Of a stretch of 64,000 nucleotides of DNA, positions 52,074-60,519 are shown piece after piece. Position numbers and translations under genes: made by a program. Numbering within the stretch: position 1 is the first letter of the stretch; every line of letters starts with the position of its first letter. Under the pieces are notes generated by a model that was not told the DNA's origin, searched no databases, and saw nothing but the letters and a program-made list of their open reading frames with translations. The stretch is taken from the NCBI RefSeq assembly GCF_003610455.1, contig NZ_RAQK01000001.1, positions 2,046,001 through 2,110,000 on the forward strand. The letters run 5' to 3'. Origin of the DNA: Sulfitobacter guttiformis (GTDB lineage: Bacteria > Pseudomonadota > Alphaproteobacteria > Rhodobacterales > Rhodobacteraceae).

Positions 52074-53368
52074 CTACCGCAACACTCCAGATGCAGACAA
52101 TCACAAGGTTCAGCCGGAAAAAGCGTCTGACACTGGCAGTCCCCTTGGCGATTTTAGCCTACTTTGCCTATATCTTTGTAGCCTTCGACATCGCGGGTCT
52201 TGGCGATAGGGTAAATTTTGGGAATGCCCGCACCCTCGTCTCAGACAGCTACAGCTATAAAACCCACGTAACGCAGGACAACCGAAGCGGCGCGATCACC
52301 ATGTCGATCGAGGGGGAGCGCAAGGCGCAGTATCCGGAAGGCATGACACCCGATTGGGTCACAATGGGCGATGTCACAACTGTGAATTTGGGGCAGGGAC
52401 ATGTGGTGACGCTTGGCCCGCAGGTGCGGTACGACATTCCGGGATACGGGACGGTCACCGCACGGCCCGATGGCAATGGCGTAAACGCGAGTTTTCCTGA
52501 CGGGCCTATACCTGATTTCATCAACGCCTCCGGTAACCGCGTAATGATCGCCACCGATGCGGGGCGGCTCACCGTTACGCGCAACCGTGCCGAAGTGTTC
52601 AAGTACAGCATCGGCTGGGAGATTTTCTTTTTCACACTCGACAGTCCCTACTACGGGATGGATGCGGGTGAACTGTTATCCCGCGCCCTGACGGGTGAGG
52701 CGGGCAGCATCGTGCAGGGTTTTTGGTCCAATACCATGTGGCGCCACGGAGATGTGTTCTGGGCTTTGTTCGAGACGTTGTTGATGGCGTTTCTGGGCAC
52801 ATTCGGTGCGGCGATGATCGCACTTCCCCTTGCGTTTTTAGCGGCGCGCAACTTCACCCCTTTGGGGGGGCTGCGGTTCGTGGCGCGGCGCATATTCGAT
52901 TTCTTGCGGGGGGTGGACGGATTGATCTGGACAATCGTACTGAGCCGCGCGTTCGGACCTGGTCCGATGACCGGCGCACTCGCGATCCTGCTCACGGATA
53001 CCGGTTCGTTTGGCAAGCTGTTTTCCGAGGCTCTCGAAAACGTCGATGACAAACAGATAGAGGGGGTCGCCTCTACCGGGGCCAAACCGCTACAGCGCTA
53101 CCGGTTTGGCGTTATTCCACAGATTACGCCGGTTCTGCTGAGCCAGATCCTCTATCATCTGGAATCCAACACCCGTTCTGCAACGATTATCGGTGCCATC
53201 ACCGGCGGCGGCATTGGACTGCTGCTGACACAGGCCATCGCGACCCAGAAAGACTGGGAGGAGGTGAGCTATTATATTGTTCTCATCATTCTGTTAGTAA
53301 TCTTCATGGATACACTTTCCGGCTGGCTCCGCCGAAAATTGATCAAAGGTGACGGGGGTGGTCACTGA
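52070..53368 (+). CDS. phnE: Phosphonate ABC transporter permease (second PhnE, with periplasmic insert)
   Basis: A 432-residue permease, about 140 longer than the first PhnE. Helix 1 (LTLAVPLAILAYFAYIFVAF, residues 20-39) is followed by about 150 polar beta-rich residues (for example GDVTTVNLGQGHVVTLGPQV) before the conserved domain starts near residue 225 (WALFETLLMAFLGTFGAAMI). The EAA-type loop is GVASTGAKPLQRYRFGVIPQ, and SATIIGAITGGGIG closes the domain. The insert should face the periplasm, where it could contact PhnD. Overlaps of 4 bp with the upstream and 1 bp with the downstream gene show tight coupling. Confidence 0.94.
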   Translation: MTTATLQMQTITRFSRKKRLTLAVPLAILAYFAYIFVAFDIAGLGDRVNFGNARTLVSDSYSYKTHVTQDNRSGAITMSIEGERKAQYPEGMTPDWVTMGDVTTVNLGQGHVVTLGPQVRYDIPGYGTVTARPDGNGVNASFPDGPIPDFINASGNRVMIATDAGRLTVTRNRAEVFKYSIGWEIFFFTLDSPYYGMDAGELLSRALTGEAGSIVQGFWSNTMWRHGDVFWALFETLLMAFLGTFGAAMIALPLAFLAARNFTPLGGLRFVARRIFDFLRGVDGLIWTIVLSRAFGPGPMTGALAILLTDTGSFGKLFSEALENVDDKQIEGVASTGAKPLQRYRFGVIPQITPVLLSQILYHLESNTRSATIIGAITGGGIGLLLTQAIATQKDWEEVSYYIVLIILLVIFMDTLSGWLRRKLIKGDGGGH

Positions 53369-53982
53369 TGCCGCGCCTGTCGCACGATACGCCTTTTATT
53401 CATCCTGACTGTGAAATCAGTGATGCTACCTTCGGCACCTTTACCGAAGTCGGCCGCGGCAGCCGGATGTCGCACAGCCACCTTGGAGACTACTCTTACT
53501 GCGACCGTTATGCCGACATTGCAAACACGGACGTGGGTAAATTTTCCAACATCGCGGCCTTTGTGCGTATTGGTGCCACAGATCACCCGATGACCAAGGC
53601 GAGCTTGCATCACTTCCACTACCGCTCGGGCGATTATTTCGATGATACCCCCCACGATGAGGCGTGGTTTGCCCACCGCCGGTCGCGGCGAACATATATC
53701 GGACATGACACGTGGCTGGGCCATGCCGCGCAGGTGCGTCCTGACGTCACCATTGGCCATGGTGCGGTGATTGCAGGCGGTGCGATCGTAACGAAGGATG
53801 TGGCCCCCTATATGATTGTTGCTGGGATACCGGCGGTACCAATACGCGCAAGGTTCACGCCGGACGTAGCGGAGCGTCTGATGGCGTTGGCATGGTGGGA
53901 CTGGCCGCATGAACGTCTGCATGCGGCGCTGGATGACTTTCGCAGCCTTAATGCCGAAGCCTTCCTTGAAAAATTCGGTTAA
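53368..53982 (+). CDS. Phosphonate-cluster hexapeptide-repeat acetyltransferase
   Basis: A 204-residue left-handed beta-helix transferase. Hexapeptide repeats are visible (GDYSYCDRYADIANTDVG; IGHDTWLGHAAQVRPDVTIG; HGAVIAGGAIVTKDVAPYMI). ATDHPMTKASLHHFHYRSGD contains the catalytic His region of xenobiotic/chloramphenicol acetyltransferases. Members next to phn genes form a specific subfamily (phosphonate metabolism, hexapeptide type). They probably acetylate aminoalkylphosphonates, the role played by the unrelated PhnO in E. coli. It overlaps phnE2 by 1 bp and its stop abuts the stop of the convergent phnM-like gene. Confidence 0.9.
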   Translation: MPRLSHDTPFIHPDCEISDATFGTFTEVGRGSRMSHSHLGDYSYCDRYADIANTDVGKFSNIAAFVRIGATDHPMTKASLHHFHYRSGDYFDDTPHDEAWFAHRRSRRTYIGHDTWLGHAAQVRPDVTIGHGAVIAGGAIVTKDVAPYMIVAGIPAVPIRARFTPDVAERLMALAWWDWPHERLHAALDDFRSLNAEAFLEKFG

Positions 53983-55173
53983 TTACTCTGCTGCACTTAG
54001 CGTAGCTTGTGATGTCATCGCAAACCTGTCGGCCAGCCCGCCACGCAGGTAGCTCCAGCGCCCCGCCACCATTGTTCCTTCGATCCGGCGCGTCCCCTGA
54101 TTAAAGAATACGAGATCGGCACGCTTGCCTGCCGCGATCTCGCCGCGGTCGGACATGCCCATGATACGGGCTGGCGCACCCGAAATCATGTGCCAAGCAG
54201 CGCCAAATTGAACTATACCTGCATCGCCGAGCGAAAAGGCCGCTTTGGAAAGCGCTGCAAATACTGCGCCGGAGACAAGCGCATCGCAAAGCCCGTTGCG
54301 GACCAGATCAATCGCGGCACTACCACCGATCTGAGATCTGGCCCGCAGCACGTCATGTGCGCCCGCTACGATAGGATTACCTTGAATGCGTGCTACCCGT
54401 GCGGGTGCGTAAGCGGTGGGAAATTCGCATATCCGCGCCCCGATCATATCGTAATATGCGCGGGTCGGTGCATCGCGGTCGCCGGAGCTGCCATACCGGA
54501 TGCGGGCCGCGTCAAATGCTGTCGCCATACTACAGATAAACCGTGGTGCATAAGGCGTCAGTCTGGCCGTAGCGCGAACCAGTGCAACATAAGCCTCTGG
54601 ATCATATCCGGCCTGCAAACCCCATTGCTCGAACTCTGTCCGGTCCCGTCCGAGAAGGTCGAGCCTTTGGGGGATCTGGTTATGGAATATGATGTAGTCA
54701 ATTCCATAGCGACGCACGACCTCCAGCAGCCGCTCTTGTGACTCGACACAATGAATATCACAACGCAGTTGCACCCGCAGATCGGTCACGGCTGTCTGTC
54801 TGTAGTCAGCAAGTGCGTCCAGAAAGGTTTCGGCGAAATCCGGTCCATGCTTACCCCCTTCCCAAGACCAGCTTTGACCAAGCCATGCCGTTGTTATGCC
54901 CTGCGCCGCAGCTTCCTGTCCGACCGACCAAAGCGCCGATGCGATGGGAAATCCGCTGTCGGGGCGGGGCGGCACCTGACGCTCGAAGGCGGTGCTGTGC
55001 AGGTCGATTATCCCTGGCAATACCAGATAGCCGGACAGGTCGATTGTGCTGTTCCCAGGCTTTGGCAGATCGTCAGTAATCAGGCCCTGTTCAAGGGCGA
55101 CATCCTCAAAAACCAGCGTTTCTGCGCGAAGGACGTGAGCACCCGACAGTCGTATATTTTGACAATGCTGCAT
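53983..55173 (-). CDS. PhnM-like protein lacking predicted metal ligands (putative pseudoenzyme)
   Basis: A 396-residue homologue of PhnM, the amidohydrolase-fold pyrophosphatase of the C-P lyase pathway. The framework is clear: YLVLPGIIDLHSTAFERQ aligns with LAPGLVELHTDNLERH of the PhnM at 61765, and EFPTAYAPA with EFPTTVAAA. Predicted ligand positions differ almost throughout. HTD reads HST, ERH reads ERQ, HHIH reads LRVQ, MDHTPGQ reads FHNQIPQ, ASHDD reads RYGSSGD and SSDYVP reads VSGAVF. Only the first His survives. The frame is intact over full length, so it is a conserved divergent protein rather than debris. It lies on the minus strand 66 bp after phnF and is probably co-transcribed with it. 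A regulatory or scaffold role is inferred. Confidence 0.82.
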   Translation of the reverse strand: MQHCQNIRLSGAHVLRAETLVFEDVALEQGLITDDLPKPGNSTIDLSGYLVLPGIIDLHSTAFERQVPPRPDSGFPIASALWSVGQEAAAQGITTAWLGQSWSWEGGKHGPDFAETFLDALADYRQTAVTDLRVQLRCDIHCVESQERLLEVVRRYGIDYIIFHNQIPQRLDLLGRDRTEFEQWGLQAGYDPEAYVALVRATARLTPYAPRFICSMATAFDAARIRYGSSGDRDAPTRAYYDMIGARICEFPTAYAPARVARIQGNPIVAGAHDVLRARSQIGGSAAIDLVRNGLCDALVSGAVFAALSKAAFSLGDAGIVQFGAAWHMISGAPARIMGMSDRGEIAAGKRADLVFFNQGTRRIEGTMVAGRWSYLRGGLADRFAMTSQATLSAAE

Positions 55174-55239
55174 TTTATCTGCCCGACCGTGTTATATATC
55201 GGTTAGGATAGCAGGTGATTGTATCACCTTCGTGACGTC

Positions 55240-55953
55240 TCAGGTATCGGTGAGGGTAAGGGTCACCTTATCACCGGCAAACCACGTGCGGCCGACCTCG
55301 ACCGGTATGCCGCAGTCGTCAACATTGATACCGATTGTGCGCAAAACGGGTGCATGCTCTGCAATTTGGAGGTGACGCGCTTGCGTCGCAGTGGCCAGTT
55401 TTGCATTCACACGCGTAGAGGCACGCATATAGTCGGCCACACCGCATGCTTCCAATGCATCCGTCACAGAAGGGTTGCGGCCCAACAGGGCCGGAAGCTC
55501 TACAAAGCGTTGTGCGGGAAACACGCTGCGAAAGAGTGCGATTGGCTGGTCCTCGGACAAAGACAGCCCCTCATAAACGTGAACCTGTGCGCCCTCCTGA
55601 ATGTTCAGGGCCTCTGCCTCAGAGATATGCGCCGTGCGTGTCTCCAGTAACAGCACCTTTTTGGCAGGCGTGCGGCCTGCAGCTGCTATGTTTTGATGAA
55701 ACCGTACCCGACGCCCGATAGGGTAATCGGTGGGAACGGTTGTCACAAAAACACCTGCGCCGCGCCGCGCATGGACCAGTCCTTCGTCAGCAAGTGCAGC
55801 CAGCGCCTGACGGACCGTGTGCCGGTTCACGCCAAAGCGTGCGCTCAGAACAGCTTCGGTCGGCAGTTTGTCCCCGGCCCGGTACAACCCCTCTGCGATG
55901 TCCTGCCGCAAAGAGGCGGCAATCGCTTTCCAGATCGGCGTGCTGCGGGTCAT
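55240..55953 (-). CDS. phnF: Phosphonate metabolism regulator PhnF (GntR/HutC)
   Basis: A 237-residue repressor. The N-terminal winged helix (residues 8-72) includes LPTEAVLSARFGVNRHTVRQ and EGLVHARRGAGVFV, typical of GntR. The C-terminal UTRA ligand domain includes VYEGLSLSEDQPIALFRSVF and RTIGINVDDCGIPVEVGRTW. PhnF proteins repress phn genes until a phosphonate-pathway ligand or phosphate starvation relieves them. It is divergent from phnG, and the spacer holds a palindrome close to the known mycobacterial PhnF site. So it very likely represses phnG-N and itself. Confidence 0.93.
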   Translation of the reverse strand: MTRSTPIWKAIAASLRQDIAEGLYRAGDKLPTEAVLSARFGVNRHTVRQALAALADEGLVHARRGAGVFVTTVPTDYPIGRRVRFHQNIAAAGRTPAKKVLLLETRTAHISEAEALNIQEGAQVHVYEGLSLSEDQPIALFRSVFPAQRFVELPALLGRNPSVTDALEACGVADYMRASTRVNAKLATATQARHLQIAEHAPVLRTIGINVDDCGIPVEVGRTWFAGDKVTLTLTDT

Positions 55954-55980
55954 GTCATTAAAACTTCATACTTCTCTGGA

Positions 55981-56009
55981 TTGGCAAGGCGGGGCGTTAC
56001 CGATATGAT
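55981..56009 (+). promoter_or_regulatory. Promoter of the phnGHIJKLN operon
   Basis: TTGGCA (55981-55986), a 17-bp spacer and TATGAT (56004-56009) form a near-consensus sigma-70 promoter. Transcription should begin near 56016, inside the PhnF-type operator. Confidence 0.65.
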
Positions 56010-56015
56010 TTGTCT

Positions 56016-56031
56016 AGTTGTATAGACAACT
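56016..56031 (+). promoter_or_regulatory. Putative PhnF operator
   Basis: AGTTGTATAGACAACT is a perfect 6-bp inverted repeat. Its core TTGTATAGACAA matches the M. smegmatis PhnF site TGGTATAGACCA except at the symmetric second positions. A partly overlapping GTCTA...TAGAC repeat starts at 56012. It covers the predicted +1 of phnG, ideal for repression by the divergent phnF product. Confidence 0.7.
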
Positions 56032-56055
56032 AAAAGAGGTGTCTAGGTGAATAGA

Positions 56056-56502
56056 ATGAGTGATCTCCAAGTGCGGCGCAAAGAATGGCTCGGCCTGTTG
56101 GCGCGGTCATCTGCGGCGGATGTTGCCAATGGTTGGCGCGCGCTGGGTCTAGTGCAAAAGCATACTGTCCTGCGGGCGCCAGAAATCGGGGGTGTAATGG
56201 TGCGTGGTCGTGCCGGTGCGGTTGGCGCCCCGTTTAATCTGGGCGAAATGACGGTGACCCGTGCGAGCGTGAAGCTTCCCTGTGGTACCGTTGGCCACGG
56301 GTATGTTCAGGGTCGCAGCAAAGATCACGCGCTGCACGCAGCAGTGATTGATGCGTTGATGCAAACAGATGAAGCGGACCGGATCGATGCGGAACTACTG
56401 ACCGCTTTACGCGATGCAAAAGTTGCAGTGATGAGCAAGCGCGCCGCGAAAGCGGCAGCGACAAAGGTAGACTTTTTCACAATGGTTCGGGGGGAGGACT
56501 GA
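56056..56502 (+). CDS. phnG: Phosphonate C-P lyase system protein PhnG
   Basis: A 148-residue subunit of the PhnGHIJ core complex. RRKEWLGLLARSSAADVANG, GAVGAPFNLGEMTVTRASVK and GYVQGRSKDHALHAAVIDAL are PhnG signatures. With PhnI, PhnH and PhnL it makes the alpha-D-ribose 1-alkylphosphonate 5-triphosphate from ATP and phosphonate. I prefer ATG 56056 (TAGGTGA ahead) but the GTG at 56047, three codons upstream, has AGAGGTG ahead and is also possible. First gene of phnGHIJKLN. The stop overlaps phnH by 1 bp. Confidence 0.94.
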   Translation: MSDLQVRRKEWLGLLARSSAADVANGWRALGLVQKHTVLRAPEIGGVMVRGRAGAVGAPFNLGEMTVTRASVKLPCGTVGHGYVQGRSKDHALHAAVIDALMQTDEADRIDAELLTALRDAKVAVMSKRAAKAAATKVDFFTMVRGED

Positions 56503-57062
56503 TGCAGGCACATGTACTTGAGGGCGGTTTTGGCAACATACCGGTGGAGGCCTCACATGCCTTTAGGGCCATTATGACGGCAATGGCGCGTCCCGGCCAA
56601 ATCATGGAGATTACTGGCGCTCAGCCCCCTGCACCCCTGTCACCTGCGGCCGGTGCTGTTTTGCTGACACTGTGTGACCCCGAGACGCCGGTCTTCCTCA
56701 CTGAAGCTTATGACACGCCACAGATCCGTGACTGGATTACTTTCCACACTGGCGCGCCATCTTGCGATCCGTTTCAGGCAATGTTCGCCCTTGGCTCATG
56801 GGATCAACTGAACTTGGCGAAATTCTCGCGTGGCACAGCGGAATACCCCGACCGCTCTGCCACGCTCATCGTCGAGGTTGGTGAATTGGCAAACGAGGGG
56901 GCCACATTGAAGGGACCCGGAATCGAAGGTCATGCCCGCCTGTCGCTCCCCGAGACGGGGTTGTTTCAAGACAACGCGCAATATTACCCGCTTGGCCTTG
57001 ATTTCATTTTTACCAACGCGACGCGCCTTGCGGGGCTGCCGCGCACAACGAGGATCAGCTGA
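56502..57062 (+). CDS. phnH: Phosphonate C-P lyase system protein PhnH
   Basis: A 186-residue homodimeric subunit. EASHAFRAIMTAMARPGQIM is the PhnH N-terminal signature. AVLLTLCDPETPVFLTEAYD and LGSWDQLNLAKFSRGTAEYP with YPDRSATLIVEVG follow the family closely, and GLDFIFTNATRLAGLPRTT ends it. PhnH has a vestigial PLP-transferase fold without PLP and binds the PhnGIJ core. It overlaps its neighbours by 1 bp on each side. Confidence 0.95.
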   Translation: MQAHVLEGGFGNIPVEASHAFRAIMTAMARPGQIMEITGAQPPAPLSPAAGAVLLTLCDPETPVFLTEAYDTPQIRDWITFHTGAPSCDPFQAMFALGSWDQLNLAKFSRGTAEYPDRSATLIVEVGELANEGATLKGPGIEGHARLSLPETGLFQDNAQYYPLGLDFIFTNATRLAGLPRTTRIS

Positions 57063-58198
57063 TGTATGTGGCTGTAAAAGGCGGCGAACGTGCGATCGAT
57101 AACGCCCACGCATGGCTTGCGGAAGAGCGGCGCGGGGATACATCGATACCGGAGCTGGGTGTGGAGCAGATCCGCGAGCAGATGGCGCTCGCTGTGAACC
57201 GTGTGATGGCCGAAGGGTCACTTTATGATCCTGATTTGGCTGCACTGGCGATCAAACAGGCGCGCGGCGATTTGATCGAGGCTATCTTCCTGATCCGCGC
57301 ATACCGGACCACGCTGCCGCGTTTTGGTGGCTCGGAACCAGTGAAGACCGAGACTATGACCTGTGATAGAAGGGTATCGGCCACCTTCAAGGATGCCCCG
57401 GGGGGACAGGTCTTAGGGCCTACGTTTGACTATACGCACCGTCTTCTGGACTTCAAGCTCGCGGCTGACGGGGAGGTGCCGGATGCCGCTGAGGCCACGC
57501 CAAACGGGCAGACCACGCCGCATATCATGTCATTTCTTGATCGCGAAAATCTGATCCAGAAAGAGCCTGCAGGCGACACCGTTCCCGCCGACCTGACGCG
57601 AACACCGCTGGAACTGCCCGCCAGCCGCGCGTTGCGGCTCCAGTCACTCACGCGGGCGGATGAGGGATTTATCCTTGGCATGGCTTATTCGACCCAGCGT
57701 GGTTATGCGCGCAACCATGCTTTTGTAGCCGAACTGCGCATCGGCGCGGTCGCCATCGAGATGGATATCCCCGAGTTGGGGTTTGCGATCGAGATTGGCG
57801 AGATTACGGTGACCGAATGTGAAACCGTGAACCAGTTTCAGGGATCCAAAGCGCAACCTCCCCAGTTCACCCGCGGCTATGGACTGGTCTTCGGCATGAC
57901 CGAGCGCAAGGCCATTTCCATGGCGCTGGTAGACCGTGCGCTTCGCTGGAAAGAGCTGGGCGAGGACAACACAGGTGCGCCGGCACAAGACGAAGAGTTC
58001 GTACTTTATCACAGTGATAATATTCAGGCGACGGGATTTTTGGAGCATATCAAGCTGCCACATTACGTCGATTTCCAGTCAGAGCTGGAGTTGGTTCGCA
58101 AGTTGCGCCGCGATGCTTTGACAGCCGCCCTGGCCGAGAGGGAGGATGCTTCGGGCGGCAGTGTAGGTGAAAATGTGAAAGAAGGCGTAACGCTATGA
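57062..58198 (+). CDS. phnI: C-P lyase subunit PhnI (nucleosidase)
   Basis: A 378-residue subunit. The start MYVAVKGGERAIDNAHAWLA and the RVMAEGSLYDPDLAALAIKQ, LIEAIFLIRAYRTTLPRFGG and RRVSATFKDAPGGQVLGPTF segments are strongly PhnI. The late LYHSDNIQATGFLEHIKLPH carries the conserved His residues. PhnI removes adenine from ATP and, with PhnG/H/L, attaches the phosphonate at C1 of ribose triphosphate. The stop overlaps phnJ by 4 bp (ATGA). Confidence 0.96.
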   Translation: MYVAVKGGERAIDNAHAWLAEERRGDTSIPELGVEQIREQMALAVNRVMAEGSLYDPDLAALAIKQARGDLIEAIFLIRAYRTTLPRFGGSEPVKTETMTCDRRVSATFKDAPGGQVLGPTFDYTHRLLDFKLAADGEVPDAAEATPNGQTTPHIMSFLDRENLIQKEPAGDTVPADLTRTPLELPASRALRLQSLTRADEGFILGMAYSTQRGYARNHAFVAELRIGAVAIEMDIPELGFAIEIGEITVTECETVNQFQGSKAQPPQFTRGYGLVFGMTERKAISMALVDRALRWKELGEDNTGAPAQDEEFVLYHSDNIQATGFLEHIKLPHYVDFQSELELVRKLRRDALTAALAEREDASGGSVGENVKEGVTL

Positions 58199-59064
58199 GT
58201 GAATACAACTTTGCCTATCTGGATGAACAGACGAAGAGAATGATACGCCGCGCGATTCTCAAGGGACTGGCAATACCCGGTTATCAGGTGCCGTTTGCGA
58301 GCCGCGAGATGCCGATGCCTTATGGCTGGGGCACGGGTGGTGTGCAGGTATCGGCGGCTGTGCTGACGCCTGATGACACGCTCAAGGTGATTGATCAGGG
58401 GGCTGATGATACGACCAATGCTGTTTCAATCCGACGGTTTTTCCAGAAAACTGCGGGCGTCGCGACGACCGAGGCGACCGGAGATGCGACAGTTATTCAG
58501 ACACGCCACCGGATACCGGAACACGACCTGCGCTCGGACCAGATTATTGTCTATCAGGTGCCAATCCCCGAGCCGCTGCGCTTTTTGGAGCCCTCGGAGG
58601 TCGAGACCCGCAAGATGCACAGTCTGGAGGAATACGGGCTTATGCACGTTAAGCTGTATGAGGATATAAGCCAGCACGGCGATATTGCGACGTCCTATGC
58701 CTATCCTGTAAAAGTGGAGGGACGATATGTTATGGACCCGTCACCGATCCCCAAATTCGACAACCCGAAGCTGGAAATGGCAGGGATACAGCTGTTCGGC
58801 GCTGGGCGCGAGCAACGGATTTACGCGGTTCCGCCCTACACAAAGGTCGTGAGCCTCGATTTCGAGGATTACCCGTTCCAGCCGACCAAGGCAGACCATG
58901 CATGTGATTTATGCGGTTCTGATGAAAGCTATCTTGATGAACTGATCGTTGATGATGCGGGCGGGCGGATGTTTATGTGTTCTGACACCGATTTCTGCGC
59001 GACACGGCGCAGGGAAGGTCATGTGGGCGCGCAGGGAACACCCTTTAAGGAGGACGCAGCATGA
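58195..59064 (+). CDS. phnJ: Carbon-phosphorus lyase PhnJ (radical SAM-like Fe-S enzyme)
   Basis: A 289-residue enzyme that cleaves the C-P bond of ribosyl alkylphosphonate phosphate, releasing the alkane. Cysteines fall at residues 237, 240, 262 and 268 (CDLCGS...MFMCSDTDFC). The spacing CX2CX21CX5C is identical to E. coli PhnJ, including the three cluster ligands and the catalytic Cys272 equivalent. YNFAYLDEQTKRMIRRAILK and QVPFASREMPMPYGWGTGG start the family domain. All residues needed for activity appear present. It overlaps phnI and phnK by 4 bp each. Confidence 0.97.
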   Translation: MSEYNFAYLDEQTKRMIRRAILKGLAIPGYQVPFASREMPMPYGWGTGGVQVSAAVLTPDDTLKVIDQGADDTTNAVSIRRFFQKTAGVATTEATGDATVIQTRHRIPEHDLRSDQIIVYQVPIPEPLRFLEPSEVETRKMHSLEEYGLMHVKLYEDISQHGDIATSYAYPVKVEGRYVMDPSPIPKFDNPKLEMAGIQLFGAGREQRIYAVPPYTKVVSLDFEDYPFQPTKADHACDLCGSDESYLDELIVDDAGGRMFMCSDTDFCATRRREGHVGAQGTPFKEDAA

Positions 59065-59831
59065 CGCCGCTCTTGCAGGTCGAGAATGTCGCAAAACATT
59101 ATGGTACGCGAGTTGGCTGCACAGATGTATCGTTTGATCTTTATCCCGGTGAGGTGATGGGGATTGTCGGCGAGAGCGGGTCGGGTAAATCCACGTTGCT
59201 CAATTGCCTCGCGGGGCAACTGACGCCGGACGCCGGTGCTGTGCGCTACGATACCCGAGCGGATGGCTTGCGCGACACCATCACCATGTCCGAGCCGGAG
59301 CGCCGCATGTTAGGGCGTACCGATTGGGCTTTTGTGCACCAACATGCTCGTGACGGGCTGCGCATGAACGTCAGTGCTGGTGGAAATGTGGGCGAGCGGT
59401 TGATGGCTGTGAATGCGCGGCACTACGGTGAAATTCGCGCCTCTGCCGTGGATTGGCTGGGCCGTGTCGAGATTGCGGAGGAACGGATTGACGACCGCCC
59501 CACCGCATTTTCCGGTGGAATGCAGCAGCGTTTGCAGATTGCGCGCAATCTGGTGTCGGGACCGCGGTTGGTGTTCATGGATGAACCCACTGGCGGCCTT
59601 GATGTGTCGGTGCAGGCGCGGTTGCTGGATTTGCTGCGCGGACTGGTGCGCGAGATGGGGCTGAGCGCCATTATCGTCACCCATGACCTTGCCGTTGTAC
59701 GCCTATTGGCAGACCGCCTGATGGTGATGAAAGACGGGCGCGTGATCGAGACGGGTCTGACCGATCAGGTGCTGGACGATCCCCAGCACCCCTATACCCA
59801 GCTTCTTGTTTCTTCTGTTTTGCAGGTGTGA
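59061..59831 (+). CDS. phnK: Phosphonate C-P lyase system ATP-binding protein PhnK
   Basis: A 256-residue ABC-type ATPase without a membrane partner. Walker A is GESGSGKST, the signature is [15 protein letters not shown], Walker B is [13 protein letters not shown], and the H-loop is IVTHDL. It binds the PhnJ face of the core complex. The strong AAGGAGG at 59046-59052 precedes its ATG and lies inside phnJ, so PhnK may be made at a high level. It is 4 bp short of phnL. Confidence 0.95.
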   Translation: MTPLLQVENVAKHYGTRVGCTDVSFDLYPGEVMGIVGESGSGKSTLLNCLAGQLTPDAGAVRYDTRADGLRDTITMSEPERRMLGRTDWAFVHQHARDGLRMNVSAGGNVGERLMAVNARHYGEIRASAVDWLGRVEIAEERIDDRPTAFSGGMQQRLQIARNLVSGPRLVFMDEPTGGLDVSVQARLLDLLRGLVREMGLSAIIVTHDLAVVRLLADRLMVMKDGRVIETGLTDQVLDDPQHPYTQLLVSSVLQV

Positions 59832-59835
59832 GCCG

Positions 59836-60519
59836 ATGATTTCTATCGAAAATATCTCCAAATCCTTTGTTCTGCACAATCAGGGGGGTGTCGAAATTCC
59901 CGTGATGCAAGGGGCAAGCCTTCGGGTGGAGGCAGGCGAATGTGTGGCTCTGATTGGCGCGTCGGGTGCGGGAAAGTCGACATTGATGCGGATGATTTAT
60001 GGCAACTATCTCACGGCATCGGGACGGATTATGATCGGGGATCTGGATGTTGCCAGCGCTGCGCCCCGAGAGATAATCGAGTTACGCCGCATGACGCTCG
60101 GCTATGTCAGCCAGTTTCTGCGTGTCGTGCCGCGTGTCTCGACACTTGATGTTGTGTGCGAGCCATTGCTGACTACAGGTACGCCGCGTGCGCAGGCGGT
60201 GGAGACGGCGCAGGAATTGCTGTCGCGGCTCAATATCCCCGAACGCTTGTGGTCGCTTAGCCCAACAACATTTTCAGGAGGCGAGCAGCAGCGGGTCAAC
60301 ATCGCCCGCGGCTTTGCCTATCCTTATCCAGCACTGCTGTTGGATGAACCAACCGCCAGCCTTGATCCTTTGAACCGCGCTACGGTCCTGTCGATGGTCG
60401 GAGAGGCAAAAGCCCGCGGCGCTGCAATTATCGGTATCTTTCACGACCACGCCGCACGCGATGCGCTGTGCGATCAACAACTGGATGTAACGCAATTTAC
60501 ACCCGGTTTGATGGCATGA
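59836..60519 (+). CDS. phnL: Phosphonate C-P lyase system ATP-binding protein PhnL
   Basis: A 227-residue ABC-type ATPase. The ATG at 59836 gives [20 protein letters not shown], the family start with the HxQGG segment; a longer start would overlap phnK. Walker A is GASGAGKST, the signature [15 protein letters not shown], and Walker [33 protein letters not shown] is the PhnL-type Q-loop. It is needed with PhnG/H/I for the transfer reaction. It overlaps phnN by 4 bp. Confidence 0.95.
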   Translation: MISIENISKSFVLHNQGGVEIPVMQGASLRVEAGECVALIGASGAGKSTLMRMIYGNYLTASGRIMIGDLDVASAAPREIIELRRMTLGYVSQFLRVVPRVSTLDVVCEPLLTTGTPRAQAVETAQELLSRLNIPERLWSLSPTTFSGGEQQRVNIARGFAYPYPALLLDEPTASLDPLNRATVLSMVGEAKARGAAIIGIFHDHAARDALCDQQLDVTQFTPGLMA

